From NCBI GenBank assembly GCA_037975125.1, contig CM075857.1, positions 92,178,509 through 92,242,508 on the forward strand: a stretch of 64,000 nucleotides of DNA, read 5' to 3'. Source of the DNA: Latrodectus hesperus. Taxonomy: Eukaryota > Arthropoda > Arachnida > Araneae > Theridiidae. The notes beneath the pieces were generated by a model that saw nothing but the letters and a program-made list of their open reading frames with translations, did not search any database and was not told the DNA's origin. Made by a program: the position numbers and the translations under genes. This document shows positions 53,180 through 64,000 of this stretch, piece after piece. Every line of letters begins with the position of its first letter. Positions within the stretch are counted from its first letter, which is position 1.

Positions 53180-54985
53180 AATTCATTGTTGAACAACAAA
53201 CAAACTAAATAATATTTATGTAATTTAAATGGTTTTCATTCAATATAAATATCCACCAATATCAATCAAAACTAGGACAAAGATAAAATTAAATTGATTG
53301 TTAAAATCTGTTTGTTTCCTGAATCTGGCTCTATATTTGCATAGGCAATTATTATTTACTGAATTTATTTGAATTATTATTAGCTTAGTTGTAAATTAAT
53401 ATGCATTATAGTATACAAATAATACTTTGATATCGAACATGCACAAAATTAGTTAATCTTTGCAAATATTTATTAATTTACTTAAGAGGATTGAAATTCC
53501 TACACTGACAATGCCAATATAGTTGTTATAACAAATATATTACGTAAAATATAATTAATAATCCTTAAATGCATTATTACATTATTTCTTATCAAAATGT
53601 TCCGTTTTGTGTAATTACATAAGTGTGCATGTTTAGACGATTTTAATAAAACTCTGAGGGTATTTCATATCTTTTAAAAGTTCATGTTGTTCTTAATTCA
53701 TTAAGTCGTAATAATAATTTGATTTATGAATGCATTTTAGAAATTTATTCTTATTTAACATTTTGCCTTAAAAAGTAATAACTTAATTTTTAAGCAGTTT
53801 ATTAATACATCGTATTACTTTAATTGAAAAAGTAATGAATGAATTAAATTGTTAGTCAATTAAAAATATTTCTATACATGCACATATTGCATATTATCGA
53901 TTTACGCGAGGTATAAACAATGAATGAATGATGCCGAATTTTCTGAAAAACCATACTATAGAAAATGTAATTCTATGAAATGAATAATTTCTATATTCCT
54001 CTTCTAATAAAATTGCATCTAGCCAGCTCATCAAAATGCTTTCGAATAACCTGATTTTATATTATACTCAAATGCAAGAGAAAAAAATAATTGTATTGAA
54101 TACAAATTTTTTTATACGTATAAATATATAATTCATATGCTTTCCTTAAATATTGTCTATCTTCAGATGGAAATCTTTAATGAAAATCAGTGATTTGAAA
54201 ATGCTCAAAACTGTTAAAGAATTTAATCTAATATAAGCATGTATTATTTATTATTGAAATTATATTCCTTAAAACTTCGAATATATGTATTATTTTTGAT
54301 TACGGTAAAATTTATAATAATTGTAAATAATATTTAAATAAATTATATGTCAATGTACAAATTCTTTTAGAAATTTCTAATAAATATAATCAAAAATAGA
54401 AAGTACGTTTTTTAAAGTTATAATGAAATAAAGTTACTAACGTGCAGAACAAGAATTAACAAACTTAAAAATATCATTTTTGATTGAAATAACAAGTTAA
54501 TAATAACAAATCTAGACACAAGTGGTGAATAGAAATATCAGAGATAAATTAAGTTTCATCATTCAAAATAAAACATTATATTCCATTTATCTCAAATTTA
54601 TAATTATCGTGCACTGCTTATAAATCTGTATTTTACAAATGTTGAAAATAATATTGAGTAGATAATAATAGAGGACTCTTATTATTGTTTACAATAACAA
54701 AATATTGACGAATCTCGTTATTAATGAATAACACAGTTCAAAGTAATTAAAGGTTATTGTAAGTTATTTATAGAATAAAAGTATAAGCACAAAAATCATT
54801 TTTGCATACAATGGAAGAAGTTGTCACAAATGAAAGTGTTTATCATTTTCCAATTTCCTGTATGCAAATTTTGATCTTGACGTTGAAAACGACGCGTCAG
54901 CGAATGAGATCTGGCTTTTAATTTAATGCAAAACAAAGTAGAAAAAAATAATCGGCATTCAATAAGCGAGTTGTTTCGATAAGTG
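53180..54985. other. AT-rich DNA, no gene recognised
   Basis: No supported feature. A 69-codon minus-strand frame at 54796-55005 overlaps the start of the next Tc1 relic and is a shadow. Confidence 0.55.
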
Positions 54986-54987
54986 TG

Positions 54988-55452
54988 ATGTCGTAACGAA
55001 ATCATTCAATAGAATCAGGAACTTGGAGGCTGGTTAGAAGGAGGTTAAATACAACTGAAGTAGAAGAAGCCAACTAAGTTTCACAAAGAATGATTTCCAG
55101 AATCTGAAATCCTTTTTAGAGACTGAAAATGCAAGCTAAATATCAGGGCAAGGTCGTAGACGTGCAACAACGCCTAATGAAAAGCGCTATTTAAGTCTAA
55201 TGGCTTGAAGACACCGAAATATGAATGTCATACACACATTGTAGCAAGAAATGGCTTCATGTTAATATACAACGGTTCCAATCCATATCGTGTTTACATG
55301 ATAAATGATTTCCTTTAGGATGAAAGAATCATAGGAATGGAATGGCCAGCATATTCTCCAGACATGAAGTTCTCATTAATAGCCTCATTGCCTTGATACC
55401 TCAAAGGTGCTAAACGTTGTTGGCTTTCAGGGAATACCACAACCCTAATTAA
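54988..55452 (+). pseudogene. Tc1-like transposase relic, internally deleted
   Basis: It starts at ATG 54988 with an N-terminal DNA-binding half: SGTWRLVRRRLNTTEVEEAN, then VSQRMISRI, then (frame change) GQGRRRATTPNEKRYLSLMA and RHRNMN. Most of the catalytic core is missing. The sequence resumes at about 55278 with PYRVYMINDFL, DERIIGMEWPAYSPDM and, after another deletion, LINSLIALIPQRC and AFREYHNPN, a normal Tc1 C-terminus ending at 55452. The remnant is about 155 codons against roughly 340 in the family. Stops and frame changes are frequent. The second and third catalytic residues are lost or unrecognisable. Confidence 0.87.
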
Positions 55453-57230
55453 ATGATTTTTTAAAGAAACTTTTTTACTTGTTTTTCTCGTTCACAAATT
55501 GTGCTTCTTTCCTTTTTATACCCAAACGCGCAATAAGACGGATTTTTTTCTACCAAACAAATATAATTCTTATCCTATATAACCTATTACGTCTTTTAAA
55601 ATGCATCAATCATCGAAACAATTTGTTGGGTGCTAGATCAATCCCCAAACTCAATACCCTATAATTGTTTTGAGCAATGTAATTCGATAATATATATAAT
55701 AGGCAAAAGTTAAATATAAAAGAGGCGTTTTATGTTCATTTATTAAGATATATTCAAGAAAAATGAAATTTCTTCTCTACTGATAAAAATAACAATTAAT
55801 GTCCCCTTCATTATCTTTTCTTAGTTTTTAAAATAATAAACATATTTTGATAACATGTTACTAACTTTCTTATTTTTTATTTTCGAGCCAATAAACAAAT
55901 AATATTTGACATTTTCCCTATAAGAAAGTTAATAAAAAGTTAATAGTTGATGAAACTAATGAATAACTTTTATACTACTTATGTGTTGTTTCAATTAAAT
56001 AAATATATAATTAGTCACAAAAAAATTAATTCATATTACATGTTCTTACACAAAAAAATTTTTAATGAACTATAATCCTTTTTTAGCATATTATATCACG
56101 AAATATAAAAAGAAACCAATAAAATTCTTTCTTATACACATTACTATGATCTATAAAAATGTTAAACAACTGACAAAGTCTTCAATAATTTTCATTATAA
56201 TAAACAAACAGCTCGATAACAAAATGTTTTTTGATATAAAACATACATTATTTAAAGGTAAGACATAATGTAGTTTAAATCATTAGATAAAAGAATTAAG
56301 TAAGCCGTATAACATAAAATGAATTTAAGACAGTCAGGAAGCTTAGAAATATTATGTGTATACTAATTATTCATTTAAGATTATCATTAAAAGCATCTCT
56401 AAATCAATCAATTTTATCGAATAATTGAAAAGATGATTTTCCTAAAACTTTATTTCAAATACTTAATCTCAATTTAAATGACACTAATATCAAGTCTGGC
56501 ACAATTAAGACCAAAATTTTGACCGAAAAAAAAACATGCAGTTAATAAATACATGAATAATACAGCCTTGAAATAAGTCCCTGTTCCCTGTATTTAACTT
56601 CAAAGCACATCTAATAAATCCATAATTATATTTTAATAGCTATATCTTTTTAATTTTTATGAAATGATTCCAAAAGAATCAAAATTATTAAATGTTATAT
56701 AAACTAAAACATTTGTAATAAAGTAACATTTCGTTTTGGGATGTTTTAAGTCAAAATCAGATTTGAACGAGTTATGTCCAATAAGAAATGCAATTTAATA
56801 AAATATTATATAAATTAGTATAAAAAGAAAGCAGAAGAATAAAAGGAATTTCAAACAATATTTAAGAAATAGTTTATGTGAATCAGAATTTTCAAAATCT
56901 GAAGAAACCACTCAAAAACCTGAAAAATCAGATATTTTCATGGCTTATTTCTTCACTGCTCCATCCTAAGTTCCTTTATAAAAAAAACATTTTAAAGTTA
57001 GAAAATAGCTTACTTCTATGGAATACGTTTTATACAAAAAATTAAAAGGAATATTACTTCCAAATGCTCTTGAACATTAAAGATTTATAATGAAACATTA
57101 TCTTTGATACATTTTGCTATTGAAATAGAATTTATAGTTTCAAAAAAATGATATCAACATTAAGTAAAGAAATTTAAATAAACTAAATAGCTATTAGCTA
57201 CAAAAAACAACTCTTAAAGATAAAAGTAAA
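55453..57230. other. AT-rich DNA, no gene recognised
   Basis: Frames at 55479-55664 and 56065-56268 (both +) are AT-driven and motif-free. Confidence 0.55.
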
Positions 57231-57660
57231 AACATAACTTCAGACGCATAAACTACAGTTCCTAACATGCCTAAATTGCTCTCCCTTGCTCATAAACTAA
57301 ACAATCGCCTTTTGTGAAAATCAACCATATCAAGCATCTTGTCACCAGTGACGAGTTCACTCATTACTTTATTCTGTTTTCATTCCAGAAATTTAATTTG
57401 TATTCAGACGTTTCTCGACCACTTAGATGAAAGGCAATTAAAGGGAATTAATTCGTCCAACTGATTTAATGCATTCGTGGCGCACCCCAAGTACGAAGAA
57501 GACAGTTGAAAATTTCAAATGATGGATACTAATGATGCCGTTATTAACCTTTTGAATTCTCTTTGGGGAGCACTTATATCCCTTTTCAAATTTCGTTTCT
57601 GGAATGTTAAATTTAAGAGAAAGATAGCAAGTAAGATGACTGTGTGTGTGACCTAATTAG
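57231..57660. other. GC-richer patch, unidentified
   Basis: It is less AT-rich than its flanks. The minus strand includes SELVTGDKM, faintly like the mariner TGDE block, but no other mariner block is in register, so I do not assign it. Confidence 0.3.
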
Positions 57661-59185
57661 TCTTTTCATATAGATTTTAAAAGATCGCGTTTAAGTGTAC
57701 TTCGAATATTTGAAAAGTGTTTAGCTTTGTGTAAAGTAACATTGTTAAATTCTTAACCTAACGAATGATTTAACTTGCACTTAACTACTCTATTTTAATA
57801 AACTTAATATATATTATTTTGAATTTAACTTAATATAATCTATTTTTCTCTAATCTTAGTTTAAAAACTTTTTTTCATTTTAATATTTAATGAATTAACT
57901 TTTTAAGTCAAATATACATTCATTTTCTTGTGAATTCTTTAAGGTAAAGGACACGATGAAATAAAGAAATTAAATCGTATGTACATAAATTTCTATTTCT
58001 GAAAGCTAATAAAATCTGAATTTTATGAAATGCAAAAAACTGTACTGCAAACAAAACAATATTACAAAACTAATGCTTAAAAATTAGTTGAAATTAATAT
58101 TTAACAATTATTAACAATACTTATGGCTTAATTAAGTATGTAAAAAATTAAAGATTTTTATAGAAATTAATATTACACTAAAGTATATTTCATTCTGAAA
58201 TGAAAGTGTTAAATAAGAAACAATTTTTTTGAAAATAACAAAGTTAAATATTTTCTTAAAATTTCTGTTAAACCAACAACTGAAAAATGAATGTATTTAA
58301 GAGAAATACAATATTTTTAATTGTTTAATTTTTAAATTTTTCTTCAATACATACTTTATATTCTAAAATATATGTCATTTGCTCAATTTTCCTACAAATA
58401 TTTCAATTTTTCATACATTCTTCATAAAACAAATAGAGCTTAACAATATAATTGCTTTCTCTCTAAATTTAATTTATTAATCATTTTCTATCAAATTTAT
58501 ATTTCATACTTTCCAATGGAAAAAAATATCCATTTCAAAGAAACAAAATTCATCACATCAATATATTTGCATTTATATTAGAAGGAATTTTAGTCATTAT
58601 AGACAAATCTCTATCATATTTTTACAAAAAAGAAGTCTTCCAAGTAAAAAAAAATCGAAAGGAGTTATGCCTTTTTTGCGATAAAAAAGGGAACTTTCCT
58701 TTTTTATATGCTATTTTACAAGAATTAAATTCTTATTTTAAATTTCAAATAAGATTTTCCTATTATAGAAAAAACATTTTTGTTTCTCTTATGTATGAAA
58801 GAGTGTGTTAAATATTCCCCCTTGATTAAAAGAAAACAGTATTTAAGCATTAAATATAAGAAGTGTAAATTACATTTTAACAATTAAAATTAAAATGTGA
58901 TTAATTTAATGTGATTTCATATTTTTCAACAATCGTTTTCGAGACCAAATAGTATTGAGATTATAACGGTTTTTGCAATATGGTGTGCAATTACTACATG
59001 AACTCAAGGAAATAATTTATATATAGTTTGTTCATGAGGTACACAAAAAAGCCAATCTCACTCCAGAGCTTTCGTAAATTCTACAATTAAACAACTTTAA
59101 ATGTACAAACGTCGTAGAAAGACACATTGCAGATTCACAAGCCATTAATGTAATGCGTTTCTATCAAAAATAAAAAATGTGTACG

Positions 59186-59186
<1 letters not shown>
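57661..59186. other. AT-rich DNA, no gene recognised
   Basis: No supported feature. Confidence 0.6.

Positions 59187-59217
<31 letters not shown>
59187..59217. repeat. Poly(T) tract of 31, followed by tcatcgat repeats
   Basis: Thirty-one consecutive T are followed by tcatcgat three times in the next 32 bases. It could be the A-tail of a minus-strand retrotransposed copy, whose body would then lie to the right, but I see no TE sequence there. Confidence 0.85.
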
Positions 59218-59249
59218 CATCGATTTTTCATCGATCAAGTCATCGATTT

Positions 59250-60000
59250 CTTGCATGGCTGTTTAGATTCTATTCGTATTCAATTCTTTACGTATGGAAA
59301 TTTTGTTGAGTACTCAATTAAATTCAGCATAGCATTTATAGCTTTGTAAGTTTCCTCTAAATTTGTAAAATATGATACAAAATCAGTCAAATAAATATAG
59401 CCTATATGCTGGTGCACTACTTTTTGACTACTTTTGAGTGAGGTCAATACACACATAGGGCTTAATGTATAACCATATGGACAACTTTAAAAGGATTACA
59501 AATCAGAATAAGTATTTATGACCAAAATAAAAATCATAAACATGAAGATTTGAATTAATTTAAAATCTAAAATACACTCCTTTTTTAAGAAAAATTTAAA
59601 GTAAAAGTATGTATAGCTTATGAAAAGCAATGATTGTATTTGTAATGAACCGGAAAACATATTCCAAAAGAGATTTTTTTATTATATTTTATGTAAGTAA
59701 CTACTTTCGGTTTACAAAAGGAGGACGAATAAGGGAAAGGTCACGTGATTTATACACTTTTTTAACACTACAAATTTCATAAAACTTATTCTAAACAAAG
59801 CAATACAGAAATAATATACAATTCTTCCACAAATTAAACTTAAAATAATATTAAGATTAAATTTTATCAAACATATACCTTGTCTTTCAAAACTGACATC
59901 AGATTTTGTTTTTTTCTCTTATTTAACAAATTTTCTTTACAGCAATAGCGCAGAAACTAAAAGAAACCAACTCGAAATCTATACCAAACTGTGTACACTG
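59250..60000. other. AT-rich DNA, no gene recognised
   Basis: Nothing supported here. Confidence 0.55.
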
Positions 60001-60370
60001 AAATATTGATTAATATAGGGAAAGTTGGGGAAAGAAAAAAAACGAAATAATTTCCTCTTTCCTGCAACCTTGTGGTTGCAGAAGATAGACGACGTGCATA
60101 AATCTTCATTGGTGCGGTAAAATAAACATAGCATGGCGTATAAGATGTTTTGCTGCTACATGGAACTTGTTTATGGACTTTGATATCACCAGGATCTTTC
60201 CATTAAAGACATCGAAAAGAGTGGTATTTATCTTTCGCATTAACGCCACCAAATGCATGCCACGGACAGTTGAGTCGCTGATTGGGGATTTTTCTTGGAG
60301 AAAATATTACTATAGACCGGTCTGTCACGAAATCCCACTTGTTCTTTCTCGACGAAATTAAATATGGTTA
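60001..60370. other. GC-richer patch with a 64-codon frame, unidentified
   Basis: The frame 60167-60361 (+) has mixed, non-AT-driven composition but no family I recognise. A perfect hairpin lies just upstream (60062-60081, 8-bp stem ctgcaacc/ggttgcag, 4-nt loop). Confidence 0.3.
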
Positions 60371-60832
60371 GGTTGTTTTTCTTATAATAAAAGAATTTAT
60401 TATTATTATTCCCATATAATAGTCATAAACTATTCTATAGAATGAAGAAAGTAATTCAATTAGAAGATTAATAATTTATTTTCTTTATATTTTTATAAGT
60501 TCTTGATATTTTAGCCACCGTGTGAGTATGAATAGTAAATTGATTAATGATAAAACATTTTATACAGAGTAGGACACATGTAAAATAACAGCTAGAATAT
60601 GTAATTAAAAGTCACAGTTAAAAATCTATAAAGTTACTATTAGTTGCTAAATTATTTTTTTAAATTGTTACAATACATTTTTATCGTAAATATATCTATA
60701 GAAAAAACTATATAAGATGTTTCGTTTATAATTAAATTTTAGAGGGAAAATTTAATTTCCATAAATTTTATTAATTCATAATTTATTGTAAATTAATAAC
60801 AGACAACTTTCCCTGAAATTAAATGACATCTT
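60371..60832. other. AT-rich DNA, no gene recognised
   Basis: Nothing supported here. Confidence 0.55.
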
Positions 60833-61000
60833 AAAAATTAACGGTTATAAAGCCGAATAAAATTTTTTGTTACATGCTATATCGATTTTTATTTATTAAT
60901 TATTCTTATTAATTATTCTCATTATTATTCTTATTATTAATAAAAATTAACGGTTATAAAGCCGAATAAAATTATTTGTTACATGCTATATCAACTCTTA
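60833..61000. repeat. Direct repeat of about 52 bp, 109-bp period
   Basis: aaaaattaacggttataaag and the following 32 bases at 60833 recur at 60942 with one mismatch. An ATT-rich spacer lies between the copies. Confidence 0.93.
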
Positions 61001-61247
61001 TTTACTCTATAAAATATTTTAAATAATTTTGAATTTTTGTGTGTGAATACTAAAATGTAACATATTTTATTTAAATAAAAATTATTTAAAATGGGTTGTG
61101 CATCTACAAAACTTGAAATAAAACATACATAGTATACAAAAACATTATATACGCTTTGCGTAAAAGTACATTAATGGCATAATCACAGCTCAAAATATAA
61201 TAAACCAAATTAGTGATTATATTTATTAAGATTGAAAAGAAAGCTAG

Positions 61248-61333
61248 TTCTCTCTTGTGAGAATAAACTATACAGCTATGATATTCGAATTTCTCTCTTG
61301 TGAGAATAAACTATACAGCTATGATATTCGAAT
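61248..61333. repeat. Perfect 43-bp tandem duplication
   Basis: The 43 bases at 61248-61290 (starting ttctctcttgtgagaataaa) are repeated without a mismatch at 61291-61333, which points to a recent duplication or a local assembly artefact. Confidence 0.97.
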
Positions 61334-61612
61334 TTTTTGACATAGAAGATAAACGGTATTTCCTCACACATTCTGTAAAGTAAAAACTTCATAATTTGTG
61401 AGCTTATGGCATTTACATTATTTTTTAAATAAATGCTACATACAGGTTGTTAAAATAAAATGGAATATTGGTATACGAATTTATTTTTACATGCATGACA
61501 TGATGCTTATAAAATAGAACATAAAATAATGCCTGCAAAAGCAAGTTTCAATTCTACAAGCACCAGTTTAAATTATTAATACAAAAAAGCGATCTAATAT
61601 TTGATAATCTTA

Positions 61613-62775
61613 CCAGGTGTATGCAAATGAAATGATATGATTTTAAAAACAGAAAACATAGTAAATTTGCGAAAACTGTTATTTCTTTATTCAAAATTAT
61701 ATACATCGCTAGCTACACATTTTTCCCATCTTTCCGGCAATTTGTGAACACCAGGCCAAAAAAAATGATCGGTCTTTTGAAGTCAGCCAATCATCAAGCC
61801 AAGATTTGACGTTTTCGTAAGAAGTGAATCGCTGGTCAGCCAATGCGTGTCCCAATTATGCAAATAGGTGGTAATCAAAAGGAGCCAAATCAGGTGAATA
61901 AGCCGCATGCGCTAAGGGCTCCCAGCCGAGCGCCTTAACAATGTCTTTGGTCAGCTTAGCACGGTAACTAGGTGCAATGTCACCAAGGAAAATCACATTG
62001 TGCTGCCGTTTCCTGTACTTCTCACGTTTTTCGAGTATAGCATAGTTCAAATCAAGTAATTATTGCTTGTAGCGATCAGTATTAACGGTATCGACGGGTT
62101 TAAGAAGCTCATAATAGATTGGCCACTCCTGATCACAGAAAATGCACAGCATTGTCAAGCGGCCGGACCGATTTGGACGGGTCAACTTATGATCGATTAC
62201 GATTGGGATTCTCAAAATAAATCCAGTTTTCATCGTCAGTCACAATACGATGGAGATATTAATTGTGCTTGTAACATTTCCCACACGATTTTTTGGTTTT
62301 TCTATTAATGGTCCGTTAGCTTGCGTGATACCCATTTATCGACCTTTATTATCTTGCCCGATGGGAAACAGTGCTCTGGTCAACATTCAATTGTTCTGCA
62401 AGATGTTCTTGCGTTTAGCCACGCTCCTCGTTTCTCACATCCAAATCACCATTTTGAAACTTTTCAAACCACTTGTAGCACTGCGCACGGCTCACAGCAT
62501 TGCCACCGTATGCTTCTACGAGTATTTAATGCTATTCGGTAGCATTTGTCTTCAGATGGTAGCAAAAATTTAATGCTGTCCACAAATCGTGGTCGGAGGG
62601 CACAAAATTTTGGCATTTTCAAAACAATACACGCTGAAACGCGTCCAAATGTAAGCTAAACGTGAGTATCAAAGGTCAAACTATAAAAAAATCACGTGCC
62701 GCGGTTTCATAATGTTTGCATATATGCGTGGCGACATCTGTTAGCAATCGTCTCATTTGATATGCATACACCTGG
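61613..62775 (-). mobile_element. Mariner element, 1,163 bp, with inverted ends and TA target duplication
   Basis: Left end ccaggtgtatgcaaatgaaa and the reverse complement of the right end, ccaggtgtatgcatatcaaa, are matched inverted repeats. TA flanks both sides (61611-61612 and 62776-62777). The element is somewhat shorter than the usual 1.3 kb and encodes a broken DD34D transposase on the minus strand. Confidence 0.95.
61687..62616 (-). pseudogene. DD34D mariner transposase, degenerate
   Basis: The minus-strand start codon is at 62616 and the stop at 61687. Blocks in order across frames: AQCYKWFEKFQNGDLDVRNE (HTH region), VTDDENWIYFENPNRNRS (first catalytic Asp), HNVIFLGDIAPSYRAKLTKD (second Asp, usual HDNAPSH now GDIAPSY), AAYSPDLAPFDYHLFA (third Asp), then HALADQRFTSYENVKSWLDD and KLPERWEKCVASD at the C-terminus. 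I count 34 residues between the second and third Asp, so this is classical mariner. The only long intact stretch is 61856-62050, and stops and frameshifts elsewhere disable it. About 930 bp remain of the usual roughly 1,035 bp. Confidence 0.93.
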
Positions 62776-62777
62776 TA

Positions 62778-64000
62778 TTAATAGTTACTAGGTCTAATAT
62801 GTTCTGCATTAAAACTTCTTCAAATACAAAATTAGTATTCGATAAATAATCTATTAAGAAAATATCAAAACTAGTTCCAGACTTTTAGGATGGCTTTTTT
62901 TGCATTTTTATACTCACGTTAATAAATTCTATGAAGTTTAAATAGTATTTTGACTTTTTGCAATGTAAATGACACTTTATTAAGCGGCACAATACAATAC
63001 AAAATATTTTGTAAGAAATGTATCAATTTAAAAGTATGATTTTTTAACATTGCCATTAATATTTAATTAGTTTCATAATTAGTAAATGTTAAAATGAATG
63101 TGAGCAATTTTTATATTAGATTTACTTTTAAGAAACCCTTCTTAAAAGTATTTTGTAAAAAAACAAATTAGAACTTTAGAAATTCATAAAATTCGGTTGC
63201 AGTTAAGCCTTTTTATTGTGCATAAAATAACGAAATACCATAATATCTCGTAAATATGATAAAAGTTAACATAAGTTATTCACGTTCATTAATTTCTTAG
63301 GTTACTTTTCGTTATTAAGGGCGTGGTTATGTATCACTTTTATTGTGGCATCCATTATTTCATACTTAAATACGTTACTTTTGTTATCATATTCCACCAG
63401 AGGTTCTCCATTTGATTAACAGTAATCTTATATACATCCAATTAAAATGATTTAATCAGCAAAATATGTATTTAATATATTTTAATAGGAATTTGCTCAA
63501 TATTAATTCAAGATAATAAGCAAATGTTTATACGTACAAATTAACTTCAAAGTATTTTATCAGAAACGTGAGATAATGATCAGTACTTTTAAGAACATTA
63601 ATACAAATTCATGCATAATTTATGATCGATTTTATTTATTTAATTACTGAATTTATTTTACCAAAACAAAAATAATTGATGAATGGAATTAATTTAATTT
63701 ATCTAAATGTAATGTTGCATTGAATTTAATAAGACGAATATTTTCATTATATTATTTCAATTTTTGGCAAAGGACTTTTTATCTGAAAGAACTAAATGAG
63801 TAGTTAAATTCAATTAAATTAGCTGAAGTAAATTTCAATTGAAAGAAAAAACAAAAAGATTGACTTTTAATTCTATTAACTGTGCAACACTCAAAATTTT
63901 TGCTATTATTATAATTATGAATAAATAATATTTCTGATATATATCTTTAATTTAAAATTATAGTATACTTATAAATAACTAATTTAATAACTATTAAACT
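62778..64000. other. AT-rich DNA, no gene recognised
   Basis: No supported feature to the end of the window. Confidence 0.6.

Noticed and set aside
57231..57660. Possible mariner remnant (SELVTGDKM on the minus strand)
   Set aside because: Only one weak block resembles mariner; neighbouring blocks are absent in all frames, and no inverted ends were seen.
60167..60361. Short host gene
   Set aside because: The composition is not AT-driven, but there is no motif, no family match I know and no splice evidence; it is left as an unidentified patch.
62063..62573. Three plus-strand open frames of 73-107 codons
   Set aside because: All are shadows of the minus-strand DD34D mariner transposase, which explains the sequence fully.

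Overview
This is a eukaryotic nuclear window, very AT-rich (roughly three quarters A+T by eye), with long gene-free stretches, many pure (TA)n arrays, and scattered transposable-element remains. Several Tc1/mariner lineages, a hAT element and 5'-truncated non-LTR retrotransposons occurring together fit an arthropod; a chelicerate such as a spider is my best guess. That is an inference from the repeat mix, since no host gene gives taxonomy. I found no intact host protein-coding gene, rRNA, convincing tRNA, or CRISPR. The window looks intergenic or like a very long intron.

Layout: 1-15.9 kb is mostly featureless AT-rich DNA. It holds a truncated non-LTR retrotransposon tail (2.6-3.1 kb), three patches of higher GC (5.1-6.1, 8.86-9.16, 13.3-13.7 kb), a 102-bp tandem duplication (12.2-12.4 kb) and two simple-sequence arrays. 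At 15.95-16.66 kb lies a mariner 3' half rearranged into a foldback element with about 213-bp arms and a TA target duplication. A decayed hAT transposase gene follows at 16.78-18.08 kb. A Tc1-like C-terminal fragment lies at 22.5-22.8 kb, and an unidentified protein-like relic at 26.1-27.0 kb.

The clearest complete element is a 1,291-bp mariner-like transposon (30,291-31,581). Its transposase has catalytic spacing DD41D. It sits inside a (TA)n array, which it splits in two; the right part runs straight into a 148-bp (GT)n tract. Further right are a LINE tail (33.07-33.21 kb), a 279-bp TA array (35.9-36.1 kb), two independent arrays of roughly 200-bp degenerate tandem units (38.95-39.48 and 51.05-51.69 kb), a decayed Tc1 transposase (42.0-42.7 kb), a probable non-autonomous repeat abutting a TA array (42.95-44.0 kb), a 141-codon unidentified open frame (48.1-48.6 kb), an internally deleted Tc1-like relic (55.0-55.45 kb) and a full-length but broken DD34D mariner (61,613-62,775) with matched inverted ends and a TA duplication.

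No genes here appear to work together. Every recognisable coding sequence is a mobile-element relic with stops, frameshifts or deletions, so none should yield active transposase. The most unusual items are the foldback mariner, the DD41D mariner nested in a microsatellite, and the two families of roughly 200-bp tandem repeats.
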